Shown here piece after piece: positions 1-8,837 of a DNA stretch of 12,192 bases; within the stretch, counting starts at the first letter, position 1, and the number at the start of each line of letters is the position of its first letter. A program made the position numbers and the translations under genes. The notes beneath the pieces were generated by a model that worked only from the letters and a program-made list of their open reading frames with translations, was not told the DNA's origin and did no database searches. Source of the DNA: Betaproteobacteria bacterium UBA2293 (lineage in GTDB: Bacteria > Pseudomonadota > Gammaproteobacteria > Burkholderiales > Rhodocyclaceae); NCBI GenBank assembly GCA_002345845.1, contig DDWF01000199.1:1-12192 (forward strand), in the 5' to 3' direction.

Positions 1-1178
1 GCCAGCAGGTTGGTCTGGTCGGCCAGATCGTGGATCACCGAGGTGATCGCCGAGATGCGCTCCGACTCCTGCCCCAGCGTCGTCGCCGTCGCCGCCGAAT
101 CGGTGACCAGGCCAGCGATCTGGCGAATCTCGTCGACCATGGTCTGTATCGTCTGGCAACCGCCGGCCGCCTGCTGCCCGGCCTTGCCGGACAGACCCTG
201 GGCCTCCTGGCCGAGGTTGGCGATATGGCTGATGCAGGTCGACATCGCCTGCAAGGTCTCGGCCATGGCGGCGCTGGCCAGCGCCTGCTCCTCGGAACCA
301 CCGCGCATTTCGTCAGCCGAACCGGAAAGCGCAGTGACCGCATTTTTCAGTTGTCCGGCTTCCTCGCGGATGGCGCCGAGAATCCCGGCCAGCGACCGGG
401 TGGTCTTCATCGCCGCCGCCTGGACGCGACGGATTTCGGCAAAGCCATTCGGTTCGATGCGCTGCGTCAGGTCGCCGGCAGCAATGCTTTCCATCAGGCG
501 GGCCGTGGTTTCAAGCGGACGACGGACACCCCCGGTAAGCAGAAAGCCGAGGATGCCAGCGATCAAGGCCGCGACGACCACCAGGATCAACGTCAATCGG
601 CGGGTATGCGCCGATTCGGCAACGATGTCGCCGGCCCGTTCCCGACTCTGCGCCTGTACCAGCTGGCGCGCTTCGCCGATGCTGGCCTCGAGCGCCTTCA
701 TGGGCGCTGCAGCCTCCTGCTGCAGGATGCCCATGGCCACCGCCGAAAGAAACTGCATGGCCTCGGCCATCGCCTTGTCCTGGGTCTGGATGGCCAGCGT
801 TGCCTGCTGGCGGATGCGTTGCAGCAATTCGGTTTCGCCCGGCTCGGCATGGTCGACCGCAATATTCTCCAGGGCCCCGAGGGCGGCGAAAAAACGGGCC
901 TTCTCACGGTCGTAGCGGGCGGCTTCCGCCTTCATCACCTCACCGTCGGTGAAGATGATGTTGTTGCGCACGCTTTCACGCATGCCGGCGTAGGCATAGC
1001 CCAGCTCTGCGATCTGGCTGTCCTTGGTCAGCGACACCGTGACAATGCGCTCGGCTGCCGCATCGACACGGCCCAGGCTGAATGTCGTCCAGCTGGCGAC
1101 GACGACGAACAAACCGACGATGACGGTGAAGGCCACGGCCAGTTGCCGGCCAATGCCGAGACGGAATAAGGCTTTCAT
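1..1178 (-). CDS. Methyl-accepting chemotaxis protein, C-terminus cut by window edge
   Basis: This is a transmembrane chemoreceptor that would signal through CheW/CheA to the flagellar motor. The 392 complete codons seen begin MKALFRLGIG. A first membrane helix lies at about residues 11-31. A helical periplasmic segment of about 160 residues follows, consistent with a four-helix-bundle ligand domain, and a second helix lies at about 195-215. A HAMP linker follows at about 216-268 (VRRPLE...AGDLTQRI). The cytoplasmic signalling domain ends at the window edge within DQTNLL, the conserved run just before the hairpin tip that binds CheA/CheW. The methylation and tip regions beyond are outside the window. 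A GGAG at 1188-1191, nine bases before the ATG, supports the start. The gene lies 62 bp downstream of gdhA in the same direction, which suggests but does not prove a role in taxis to amino acids. The ligand cannot be read from sequence. Confidence 0.93.
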   Translation of the reverse strand, partial: MKALFRLGIGRQLAVAFTVIVGLFVVVASWTTFSLGRVDAAAERIVTVSLTKDSQIAELGYAYAGMRESVRNNIIFTDGEVMKAEAARYDREKARFFAALGALENIAVDHAEPGETELLQRIRQQATLAIQTQDKAMAEAMQFLSAVAMGILQQEAAAPMKALEASIGEARQLVQAQSRERAGDIVAESAHTRRLTLILVVVAALIAGILGFLLTGGVRRPLETTARLMESIAAGDLTQRIEPNGFAEIRRVQAAAMKTTRSLAGILGAIREEAGQLKNAVTALSGSADEMRGGSEEQALASAAMAETLQAMSTCISHIANLGQEAQGLSGKAGQQAAGGCQTIQTMVDEIRQIAGLVTDSAATATTLGQESERISAITSVIHDLADQTNLL

Positions 1179-1205
1179 GACGAAAAACTCCAACTACTCA
1201 GGGTT

Positions 1206-1232
1206 CCCGGGCGCAGCGCATCAGCGCCCGGG
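1206..1232 (-). terminator. Stem-loop after gdhA (terminator-like, no U tract)
   Basis: A perfect 9-bp inverted repeat (CCCGGGCGC at 1206-1214, GCGCCCGGG at 1224-1232) with a 9-base loop starts 8 bases after the gdhA stop. No run of T follows it on the minus strand, so it is not a classical intrinsic terminator. It may protect the 3' end of the message, terminate weakly, or allow read-through into the chemoreceptor gene. Confidence 0.5.
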
Positions 1233-1240
1233 CAAATCGA

Positions 1241-2542
1241 TCAGGGATAGAGGCCGCGCTGTTCGCGCGCCGCCAGCACCCGCTGACAGGCGATGATGAA
1301 AGTCGCCGTGCGTAACGAGACCCTGCGCTCGTGCGCCAGCGTCCAGATTGCCTCGAACGCGCCGACCATGATGCGTTCCAGGCGGCTGTTGATTTCCTCC
1401 TCGCTCCAGAAGAAGCTGGAGAAATCCTGCACCCATTCGAAATACGACACGGTGACACCGCCGGCATTGGCCAGCACGTCGGGCACGACCAGGATGCCGC
1501 GGTCGCGCAGGATGTCGTCGGCAGCCGGCGTGGTCGGGCCGTTGGCGCCTTCGACAACGATGCGCGTGTTGATCGTCTGCGCCCGCTCGGGCAGGATCTG
1601 CCCTTCCAGCGCCGCCGGCACCAGGTAATGCGACGGCACCGCCCAGAAGTCATCGACCGAAATCGGCGTCGCGCCGGGAAAGCCCGCCAGTCCGCCGTTT
1701 TGCTCGACATACGCGAGGGCGGCCGGGATATCGATACCGCTTTCGTTGGCGATGGTCGCCGAATGATCCTGCACGGCGACAACCCTGGCTCCAGCTTCAT
1801 GGAACATGCGGGCGGCGATGCCGCCGACGTTGCCGAAGCCCTGGACGACAACATGCGCGCCCTCGATCGGCACATTGCTGCGCCGGCCAGCTTCGCGGGC
1901 GGCAAAGAAGACGCCGCGGCCGGTCGCTTCGTGGCGACCGAGCGAGCCGCCGAGCGAAATCGGCTTGCCGGTCACCACCCCGGTCGACGTCGAACCGACG
2001 TTCATCGAATAGGTGTCCATCATCCAGGCCATGGTCTGCTCGTTGGTACCGACATCGGGCGCCGGAATGTCCTTGCCCGGGCCGATGACAACGCCGATTT
2101 CCGACGTGTAGCGGCGGGTGATGCGTTCCAGTTCGTCGCGCGAATGCGCCCGCGGATCGAGCCGGATACCGCCCTTGGCGCCGCCGTACGGCAGATTGAG
2201 CGCGGCGTTCTTGATCGTCATCCAGCCCGACAGCGCCATCACCTCGTTGAGGGTGACCGCCGGATGGAAACGCACACCGCCCTTGCCCGGCCCGCGCGAC
2301 AGGTTGTGCTGGACGCGGTAGCCCTCGTAGTGGGCCACCGTACCGTCGTCGCGGTGAATCGGCACATCAACGATCATGATCCGCTTCGGATGCTTCAGGG
2401 TTTCGACCCACTTGGCCAGGCTACCCATGTGCGGCGCGACGCGGTCGATCTGTTCGAGGAAGCTGGCCCACGGCTCGGGCGCTGCCGGATTGAGGAAGGA
2501 AAGTCCGGCTGGCTGAGCCGTGGCGTTTTCTGTGTTGCTCAT
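1241..2542 (-). CDS. gdhA: Glutamate dehydrogenase (hexameric, Glu/Leu/Phe/Val family)
   Basis: The enzyme oxidatively deaminates L-glutamate to 2-oxoglutarate and ammonium in the cytoplasm. At 433 aa it has the size of small hexameric GDHs. Family residues visible are the substrate-binding lysines K87 ([11 protein letters not shown]) and K111 (MTIKNA), catalytic K123 (GGAKGG), catalytic D163 (APDVGT), and the dinucleotide-binding turn GFGNVG at 235-240. EGANGPTTP follows at about 331-339. A strong GGAG (2549-2552) six bases before the ATG sets the start. The gene begins only 28 bp after gltL and ends the operon, so it probably serves catabolism of imported glutamate rather than ammonium assimilation. 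That would fit an NAD-dependent enzyme, but coenzyme preference is inferred. Other members of this family, such as leucine dehydrogenase, are shorter and less likely. Confidence 0.95.
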   Translation of the reverse strand: MSNTENATAQPAGLSFLNPAAPEPWASFLEQIDRVAPHMGSLAKWVETLKHPKRIMIVDVPIHRDDGTVAHYEGYRVQHNLSRGPGKGGVRFHPAVTLNEVMALSGWMTIKNAALNLPYGGAKGGIRLDPRAHSRDELERITRRYTSEIGVVIGPGKDIPAPDVGTNEQTMAWMMDTYSMNVGSTSTGVVTGKPISLGGSLGRHEATGRGVFFAAREAGRRSNVPIEGAHVVVQGFGNVGGIAARMFHEAGARVVAVQDHSATIANESGIDIPAALAYVEQNGGLAGFPGATPISVDDFWAVPSHYLVPAALEGQILPERAQTINTRIVVEGANGPTTPAADDILRDRGILVVPDVLANAGGVTVSYFEWVQDFSSFFWSEEEINSRLERIMVGAFEAIWTLAHERRVSLRTATFIIACQRVLAAREQRGLYP

Positions 2543-2570
2543 TGCTGTCTCCGTTTTATGGTTTTTGCTT

Positions 2571-3299
2571 TCAGTGGTGCAGGATCTTGGCCAGGAATTG
2601 CTGCGCCCGTTCCGAACGCGGATTGGCGAAGAAGGCTTCTTTGCTGTCGTCCTCGACGATGGCGCCCTTGTCCATGAAGATCACGCGGTTGGCGACGCGC
2701 TTGGCAAAGCCCATTTCGTGCGTGACGCACATCATGGTCATGCCTTCCTGGGCCAGTTCGGTCATCACGTCGAGCACTTCATTGACCATTTCCGGGTCCA
2801 GCGCCGAGGTCGGTTCGTCGAACAGCATGCAGATCGGGTCCATGGCCAGCGCCCGGGCAATCGCCACGCGCTGTTGCTGGCCGCCGGACAACTGTCCGGG
2901 GAACTTGTCGGCCTGGGCCTTGAGGCCGACGCGGTCGAGCAGCTTCAAGCCCTTGTCCATCGCCTCGTCCTGCTTGCGGCCGAGCACCTTGACCTGGGCG
3001 ATGGCCAGGTTCTGGGTGATGCTCATGTGCGGGAACAGTTCGAAGTTCTGGAAGACCATGCCGACTTGGGCGCGCAGCTTCGACAGGTTGGTCTTCGGGT
3101 CGCCGACGGAGATGCCGTTGACGGTGATCTCGCCGGACTGGAAAGGCTCCAGGCCATTGACGCATTTGATCAGCGTCGACTTGCCGGAACCGGACGGGCC
3201 GCAGACGACGATGACCTCGCCCTTGCTGACACTGGTACTGCAATCGGTGAGGACCTGGAAGTCACCGTAATGCTTGCTGACGTTGGCAATCTTGATCAT
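2571..3299 (-). CDS. gltL: Glutamate/aspartate ABC transporter ATP-binding protein
   Basis: This is the ATPase of the polar amino acid importer; two copies power GltJK. All nucleotide-binding motifs are intact: Walker [10 protein letters not shown] at 34-42, Q-loop Q84, signature LSGGQ at 137-141, Walker B ending in D161-E162, and switch H194. Its 242 aa is the usual length for GltL/GlnQ proteins. An AGGAG at 3307-3311, seven bases before the ATG, supports the start. It lies 24 bp after gltK and 28 bp before gdhA. GlnQ is the nearest alternative by sequence; the neighbouring GltI-type binding protein and two permeases favour glutamate/aspartate. Confidence 0.95.
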   Translation of the reverse strand: MIKIANVSKHYGDFQVLTDCSTSVSKGEVIVVCGPSGSGKSTLIKCVNGLEPFQSGEITVNGISVGDPKTNLSKLRAQVGMVFQNFELFPHMSITQNLAIAQVKVLGRKQDEAMDKGLKLLDRVGLKAQADKFPGQLSGGQQQRVAIARALAMDPICMLFDEPTSALDPEMVNEVLDVMTELAQEGMTMMCVTHEMGFAKRVANRVIFMDKGAIVEDDSKEAFFANPRSERAQQFLAKILHH

Positions 3300-3323
3300 G
3301 GGAATTCTCCTGGCGGTCGGCGA

Positions 3324-4004
3324 TCAGGCCGGGTGGTATTTTTTCTGCAGGCGCTTGACCAGCGTCGAAGCGGCAAAACAGATGACGAAATAGACGGCGC
3401 CGGCGAAGAGCAGCAATTCGACCAGCCGGCCGTCGCGGTCGCCGACCTTGTAGGCGGCGCCGAAGAAGTCGGCCAGCGCCGAGACGTAGACCAGCGAGGT
3501 GTCCTGGAAGAGGATGATGGCCTGGGTCAGCAGCAGCGGCACCATGTTGCGGAAGGCCTGCGGCAGCACGACCAGGCGCATCGACTGGCCGTAGGTCATG
3601 CCCAGTGCCGAAGCGGCAGCCATCTGGCCTTTCGGCACGCTCTGGATGCCGGCGCGGATGATTTCCGAGTAATAGGCCGCCTCGAACAGCGCGAAACCGG
3701 CCATGGCCGAAGACAAACGCAGGTCCGTTCCCTTTGGAATGTTGAACAGCTGTCCAACAAATTCCGGCACGATCAGGAAGAACCAGAGCAACACCATGAC
3801 CAGCGGCACGGCGCGGAACAGGTTGACGTAGCCGGCGGCAAACCAGGACAGCGGCTTGATCGACGACAGCCGCATCATGGCCAGCAGGGTGCCCCAGACG
3901 ATGCCGACGATCACCGCCTGAAAGGTGATGACCAGCGAAATCTTCATGCCGTCCCAGAGGAACGGCAGCGCCCCGGGGATGGAGGACCAGTCGAAATCGT
4001 GCAT
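3324..4004 (-). CDS. gltK: Glutamate/aspartate ABC transporter permease
   Basis: One of the two inner-membrane permeases of the importer. The 226-residue protein is hydrophobic with several predicted membrane spans. It carries the cytoplasmic EAA loop at about 108-135 ([20 protein letters not shown]), where the ATPase docks. The start lies one base after the gltJ stop, and its GGAGG (4013-4017, eight bases upstream) sits inside the end of gltJ, so the two are probably translationally coupled. Which permease should be called J or K is assigned by order and by resemblance to the E. coli pair. Confidence 0.93.
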   Translation of the reverse strand: MHDFDWSSIPGALPFLWDGMKISLVITFQAVIVGIVWGTLLAMMRLSSIKPLSWFAAGYVNLFRAVPLVMVLLWFFLIVPEFVGQLFNIPKGTDLRLSSAMAGFALFEAAYYSEIIRAGIQSVPKGQMAAASALGMTYGQSMRLVVLPQAFRNMVPLLLTQAIILFQDTSLVYVSALADFFGAAYKVGDRDGRLVELLLFAGAVYFVICFAASTLVKRLQKKYHPA

Positions 4005-4005
4005 G

Positions 4006-4743
4006 TTATTTGCCTCCGATATAGCCAGGAACGGCGATGCGCCGCTCGAACTTGTGCATCAGGGTCATCACCACGACGTTGATCGCGATATAGGCCAGCG
4101 TCACGGCGATGAAGGACTCGTAGGGCTGCGCCGTGTAATCGACCAACTGGCGGCCCTGAGCGGCCAGCTCGAGCAGGCCGATGGTCGAGCAGACGGCGGA
4201 GTTCTTGAAGATGTTGAGGAATTCCGAAGTCAGCGGCGGCACGACCAGGCGGAAGGCCATCGGCAGCATGACGAAGCGGTAGGTCTGCGGCAGCGTGAAG
4301 CCGAGCGCCAGACCGGCATTCTTCTGGCCGCGCGGCAGCGAATTGATGCCGGAGCGCACCTGCTCGGCGACGCGGGCACTGGTGAACAGCCCGAGGCAGA
4401 CCATCGAGGCGAAGAATTGCTGGAGCACCGGATGCGACTGTTTGTAGGCGTCGCCGATGCTGGCCGGCAGCAGCTCGGGCAGCACGAAATACCAGATGAA
4501 CAACTGCACCAGCAGCGGAATGTTGCGAAACAGCTCGACGTAAGCCGTCGCCATGCCAGCCAGCAGCTTGTTCGGCACCGTGCGCAGGACACCGACCAGG
4601 GCGCCGAGCAGCAGGGCGATGACCCAGGCACTCAGCGACAGGCCGATGGTCATCTTGAAGCCGGCGAACATCCAGCCAAGATAGGTGTCGTCACCGGTGG
4701 CGGATGGCTGGAAGAAGACGCCCCAGTTCCATTGGTAACCCAT
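4006..4743 (-). CDS. gltJ: Glutamate/aspartate ABC transporter permease
   Basis: Partner permease of the importer, 245 aa. The N-terminus [11 protein letters not shown], followed by a short periplasmic stretch, is typical of GltJ. Membrane spans include about 26-53 and 72-92. The EAA-type loop is at about 121-148 ([20 protein letters not shown]). A near-perfect Shine-Dalgarno AGGAGG (4752-4757) lies eight bases before the ATG. The gene follows the amidohydrolase gene after a 69-bp gap that holds a strong stem-loop, and runs directly into gltK. Confidence 0.94.
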   Translation of the reverse strand: MGYQWNWGVFFQPSATGDDTYLGWMFAGFKMTIGLSLSAWVIALLLGALVGVLRTVPNKLLAGMATAYVELFRNIPLLVQLFIWYFVLPELLPASIGDAYKQSHPVLQQFFASMVCLGLFTSARVAEQVRSGINSLPRGQKNAGLALGFTLPQTYRFVMLPMAFRLVVPPLTSEFLNIFKNSAVCSTIGLLELAAQGRQLVDYTAQPYESFIAVTLAYIAINVVVMTLMHKFERRIAVPGYIGGK

Positions 4744-4771
4744 GTTGAATCCCTCCTATGGTTTGATCTGT

Positions 4772-4799
4772 CCGGAGCGGCCGCAAGCAACCGCTCCGG
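4772..4799 (-). other. Intercistronic stem-loop between glutaminase-asparaginase and gltJ
   Basis: A perfect 9-bp inverted repeat (CCGGAGCGG at 4772-4780, CCGCTCCGG at 4791-4799) with a 10-base loop fills the gap between the amidohydrolase stop (4813) and the gltJ Shine-Dalgarno. On the minus strand it is followed by ACAGATC rather than a T run, so it should not act as an intrinsic terminator. It is well placed to block 3'-exonucleases after processing, leaving more message for the two periplasmic proteins than for the permeases. Confidence 0.7.
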
Positions 4800-4812
4800 T
4801 CTTGCCGCGCCC

Positions 4813-5946
<1,134 letters not shown>

Positions 5947-5969
5947 CTACAGGGGGAACTAGCTGAGGC

Positions 5970-6869
5970 TTATTCGAAAGCCTTGTCGTTCGGCGCCTTG
6001 TACAGGGCCTTCATTTCCGCCGACAGCGGCATGTTCAGGTTCAGGCCCTTGGGCGGGATCGGGTTCATGAACCACTTGGCGTAAATCTTCTCGGCTTCGC
6101 CGGACGTCATCGCCTTGGTCAGTGCGGCATCGACGACCTTCTTGAACTCGGCGTCGTCCTTGCGCAGCATGCAGCCGTAGGCTTCCTTGGATTGCGCCGT
6201 GCCGACCACGGTCCAGTCGCCGGCCCGCTTGGCCTTGGCCATTTCGCCGTAGAGCAGCGCGTCGTCCATCATGAAGGCGACGGCACGGCCGGTTTCCAGC
6301 GTCAGGAAGCTCTCGCCGTGATCCTTGGCGGAGATGATGTTCATGCCCAGCTTCTGCTCTTCGTTCATCTTGCGGATCAGGCGCTCGGAGGTGGTGCCGG
6401 CGGTGGTGACGACGTTCTTGCCGGCGAGGTCGGCGAAGTCGTTGATGCCGGAGGTCTTCTTGGTCATCAGGCGGGTGCCGATGACGAAGATCGTGGTCGA
6501 GAAGCCAACCTGCTTCTGGCGCTCCAGGTTGTTGGTCGTCGAACCACATTCGATATCGACGGTGCCATTCTGCAGCAGCGTGATGCGGTTGGCCGAGGTG
6601 ACCGGCATGAACCGGGTGTCGAGCTTGGCCAGCTTCAGTTCGGCCTTGATCGCGTCGACTACCTTGAGCATCAGTTCCTGCGAGTAACCGATGACCTGCT
6701 GCTTGTCGTCGTAATACGAAAAGGGAATCGAGGATTCGCGGTGGCCGAGCGTGATGCTCCCGGTATCCTTGATCTTCTTCAGTGTCGAAGCTTCCTGGGC
6801 AAACACCGGCTGAACAGCAGCGGTGGAAAACACGGCAGCGAAGGCGGCGGCGAGGGCAATACGTTTCAT
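5970..6869 (-). CDS. gltI: Glutamate/aspartate periplasmic substrate-binding protein
   Basis: This is the receptor that delivers glutamate and aspartate to the GltJKL importer (family 3 solute-binding protein). The 299-aa precursor has a signal peptide of about 24 residues (MKRIALAAAF...PVFA, cleavage before QEAST). The mature part starts with the GltI-like LKKIKDTGSITLGHRESSIPFSY, cited as residues 30-44 and 45-52, which contains R44 of the ligand site. DIECGSTTNN (105-114) and YGCMLRK (231-237) carry cysteines C108 and C233, likely to form a disulfide as in GltI homologues. An AGGAG at 6875-6879, five bases before the ATG, fixes the start. It is the first gene of the operon, 42 bases from the predicted sigma-54 start point, which fits the high expression needed for a binding protein. 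Confidence 0.95.
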   Translation of the reverse strand: MKRIALAAAFAAVFSTAAVQPVFAQEASTLKKIKDTGSITLGHRESSIPFSYYDDKQQVIGYSQELMLKVVDAIKAELKLAKLDTRFMPVTSANRITLLQNGTVDIECGSTTNNLERQKQVGFSTTIFVIGTRLMTKKTSGINDFADLAGKNVVTTAGTTSERLIRKMNEEQKLGMNIISAKDHGESFLTLETGRAVAFMMDDALLYGEMAKAKRAGDWTVVGTAQSKEAYGCMLRKDDAEFKKVVDAALTKAMTSGEAEKIYAKWFMNPIPPKGLNLNMPLSAEMKALYKAPNDKAFE

Positions 6870-6922
6870 GTCTTCTCCTGAATGTGAGGAAGCCGCAAGT
6901 GGGCTTCGGCAGTCTTCTTATC

Positions 6923-6937
6923 GCAAGCGATGTGCCA
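6923..6937 (-). promoter_or_regulatory. Sigma-54 (-24/-12) promoter of the glutamate operon
   Basis: On the minus strand the sequence reads TGGCACATCGCTTGC. It matches the consensus TGGCAC-N5-TTGC at every fixed position, with the invariant GG and GC at the required spacing. Counting the GC as -12 puts transcription start near 6911, about 42 bases before the gltI ATG. It is paired with an IHF site and dyad activator sites upstream and with a divergent sigma-54 activator gene, so the assignment rests on more than the motif alone. Confidence 0.9.
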
Positions 6938-6963
6938 GGCTCGGAAGCAGTGGCCGAAAATCG

Positions 6964-6976
6964 CAAGTCATTGATT
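6964..6976 (-). promoter_or_regulatory. IHF-binding site
   Basis: The minus strand reads AATCAATGACTTG, an exact match to the IHF consensus WATCAA-N4-TTR. It is centred about 59 bases upstream of the predicted start point, between the sigma-54 promoter and the dyad sites. IHF normally bends DNA at this position to bring the activator onto the polymerase. It also lies in the only AT-rich stretch of the control region. Confidence 0.75.
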
Positions 6977-7012
6977 TCAATTGTCCGCCATCCCGCCCCC
7001 GGGCTGACAGGC

Positions 7013-7026
7013 GCCGGAATTCCGAT
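7013..7026. promoter_or_regulatory. Activator-binding dyad 1 (promoter-proximal)
   Basis: GCCGGAATTCCGAT contains the perfect palindrome CGGAATTCCG (7015-7024). It fits the core CGG-N4-CCG of the AauR operator reported for Pseudomonas putida (TTCGG-N4-CCGAA) at 7 of 10 defined bases. Its centre is about 108 bases upstream of the predicted operon start. It shares CGGAWTTCCGAT with dyad 2. Confidence 0.65.
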
Positions 7027-7044
7027 ACAGGCCCCGATTCTGCC

Positions 7045-7058
7045 ATCGGATTTCCGAT
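7045..7058. promoter_or_regulatory. Activator-binding dyad 2 (promoter-distal)
   Basis: ATCGGATTTCCGAT is a perfect inverted repeat (ATCGGA, two bases, TCCGAT). It matches the AauR-type TTCGG-N4-CCGAA at 8 of 10 defined bases. It is centred exactly 32 bp from dyad 1, about three helical turns, so two bound dimers would lie on the same DNA face about 108 and 140 bases upstream of the operon start. It also lies about 60 bp before the regulator gene, so autoregulation is possible. Confidence 0.7.
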
Positions 7059-7118
7059 GTTCGCATACCCGGCCCACGGCCTCCGCCCCTGCGATTTCCC
7101 TTAACATGGGCGACAACC

Positions 7119-8441
7119 ATGGCCAGCGAAACCGCAAACAACCAGACCGTCTTTCTCGTCGAGGACGATGCCGCCGTCCGCAAGGGCTGCGAACAGGCGC
7201 TGTCGATCGCCGACATCGGCGTGCGCGCTTTCGCCGACGGCGAATCGATGCTGGCGGCCCTGGCCGACGGCCGCCCCGATCTGGTGGTCAGCGACATCCG
7301 CCTGCCCGGCCGCGACGGCCTGGCGCTGCTCAAGGAACTGCGCCAGTTCGACAGCGAACTGCCGGTGCTGCTGATGACCGGCCACGGCGACGTCGGCACC
7401 GCCGTGCAGGCGATGCGCGACGGCGCCCACGATTTCATCGAGAAGCCCTTCCCTTCCGAGCGCCTGGTTGCCGCCGTGCGCAGCGCCCTGGAAAAACGCG
7501 CCCTCGTCGTCGAGAACCGCCAGCTGCGCGAGCGCCTGCAGGCTGCCGGCGTCATCGCGCTGATCGGCCAGTCGCCGGCCATCCAGGCGATCCGCCAGCT
7601 GATCGGCACGCTGGCGCCGACCGGCGTGGACATCCTGATCAACGGCGAGACCGGCAGTGGCAAGGAAGTCGTCGCCCGCGCCATCCACGAGGCCAGTGGC
7701 CGCCGCGGCCCCTTCGTCGCGGTCAATTGCGGCGCCCTGCCGGAAACGGTGTTCGAAAGTGAAATCTTCGGCCACGAAGCGGGTTCCTTCACCGGCGCCG
7801 GCAAGCGCCGCATCGGCCGCGTCGAGCACGCCAGCGGCGGCACGCTGTTCCTCGACGAAGTCGAAAGCATGCCGATGAACATGCAGATCAAGCTGCTGCG
7901 CGTCTTGCAGGAACGGGTCATCGAACGTCTCGGCTCGAACCAGCAGATTCCGGTCAATTGCCGGGTGATCGCCGCCAGCAAGGAAGACCTCAAGGCCTGG
8001 TCGGAGCAGGGCAAATTCCGCGCCGACCTCTACTACCGGCTCAACGTCGTGCGCATCGAACTGCCACCGCTGCGCGAGCGTCGAGAAGACATCCCCGCTC
8101 TCTACGATGCCTTCCTGCTGCAGGCGGCCAAGCGCTTCAACCGGCCGCCGCCGCTGGTGCCGCCGGAAACCATGCACCGGCTGATGGCGCAGGAATGGCC
8201 GGGCAACATCCGCGAACTGAAGAATGCTGCCGATTGCCATGCGCTCGGCATCGGCGGCGCCACGGCGACGGTCGGGCAGGGCGTCATGCCGTCGCTGACG
8301 GAAGCGGTGGAGGGCTACGAACGGCAACTGATCGCCGACGAATTCACCCGCCAGGGCGGGAATATCCAGCGCACGGCGGACGTCCTGAAGGTGGCGCGGA
8401 CGACCCTGCACGACAAGCTGAAGAAGTACGGGCTGCTCTAG
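7119..8441 (+). CDS. Sigma-54-dependent response regulator, DctD/AauR type
   Basis: This is a phosphorylation-controlled activator of sigma-54 RNA polymerase, 440 aa. The receiver domain (about 8-125) has acidic E15-D16-D17, phospho-acceptor D59, T87 and K109. The AAA+ domain (about 147-375) has Walker A GETGSGKE at 176-183, Walker B D246-E247, and likely arginine fingers R301 and R307. The sigma-54 contact loop reads GSFTGA (222-227) instead of the usual GAFTGA. A Fis-type helix-turn-helix ends the protein (about 405-440, ARTTLHDKLKKYG). The gene diverges from the glutamate operon, and the space between holds a sigma-54 promoter and two dyads, so that operon is the likely target. By analogy with Pseudomonas AauR it would respond to Glu, Asp, Gln or Asn. 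The ATG at 7119 has only a weak Shine-Dalgarno, so the exact start is less sure. DctD (dicarboxylates) is the main alternative name. Confidence 0.92.
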   Translation: MASETANNQTVFLVEDDAAVRKGCEQALSIADIGVRAFADGESMLAALADGRPDLVVSDIRLPGRDGLALLKELRQFDSELPVLLMTGHGDVGTAVQAMRDGAHDFIEKPFPSERLVAAVRSALEKRALVVENRQLRERLQAAGVIALIGQSPAIQAIRQLIGTLAPTGVDILINGETGSGKEVVARAIHEASGRRGPFVAVNCGALPETVFESEIFGHEAGSFTGAGKRRIGRVEHASGGTLFLDEVESMPMNMQIKLLRVLQERVIERLGSNQQIPVNCRVIAASKEDLKAWSEQGKFRADLYYRLNVVRIELPPLRERREDIPALYDAFLLQAAKRFNRPPPLVPPETMHRLMAQEWPGNIRELKNAADCHALGIGGATATVGQGVMPSLTEAVEGYERQLIADEFTRQGGNIQRTADVLKVARTTLHDKLKKYGLL

Positions 8442-8653
8442 CTGCGGTGGAGAACGGCCCATCTTTCAAGTCGCAGCTTGTCATAGACCGCAGCGGGTAA
8501 TGGGGTAGGAGAACGCCAGGACGGCGGGGCATGGATATTGGCTCAGAAAACTAAATGTCTCTGATCCTTTTGGCCCTTTTGATGAACGCGCTTGACCGGG
8601 TTGCTCGGGTGGTGTTGGTGTCCGCTGGTGCCGGGCGGTTGCTCAGAGAAACT

Positions 8654-8721
8654 GGGGCAGACCACGATTTCCTTCAAATAGGCAACCCAATGTAAGTTCC
8701 GCTAAACCGTGGTCTGTCCCC
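8654..8721. repeat. REP/REPIN-like inverted repeat
   Basis: GGGGCAGACCACG (8654-8666) and CGTGGTCTGTCCCC (8708-8721) are inverted copies that differ by one inserted base. The match continues inward with AAA/TTT apart from one mismatch. The arms enclose about 41 bases. Arms of this kind (GGTCTGTCCCC) recur, as I remember, in Rhodocyclales and other proteobacterial intergenic regions, and are often linked to IS200-like REP-associated transposases. No transposase is present here, so this would be a non-autonomous copy. The family assignment is inference. Confidence 0.6.
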
Positions 8722-8837
8722 TATTACGGACCCTTTGTCACTGGTCATATTGCGGGGACTGGTCGTTCAGTCTCGGGCGAGTTGCGGTGACGATCTTAGT
8801 AGCGGTAGGTGAGTGAAGTCTGTTGCCTTAAGAGCTA

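Noticed and set aside
30..1169. Long open frame on the plus strand opposite the chemoreceptor gene
   Set aside because: It is antisense to a clear receptor with signalling motifs. Its protein is rich in Arg, His and Gln without any domain, as expected for a shadow frame in GC-rich DNA.
6941..6958. TCGG-N9-CCGA, a third possible activator half-site pair near the promoter
   Set aside because: The spacing is nine bases, not four as in the two good dyads, and it lies too close to the -24 element for an enhancer site.
7101..8462. 453-codon minus-strand frame opposite the response regulator
   Set aside because: It is a mirror of the regulator's codon pattern, has no recognisable domain, and lies across the promoter side of a real gene.
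8441..8494. GCTGCGGT/ACCGCAGC inverted repeat as terminator of the response regulator gene
   Set aside because: The loop is 38 bases, the first arm overlaps the stop codon and no T tract follows, so a terminator call is not supported.
8555..8695. 46-codon open frame in the non-coding stretch (MSLILLALLMNALDR...)
   Set aside because: It has no Shine-Dalgarno, runs into the REP-like repeat and resembles no known small protein.
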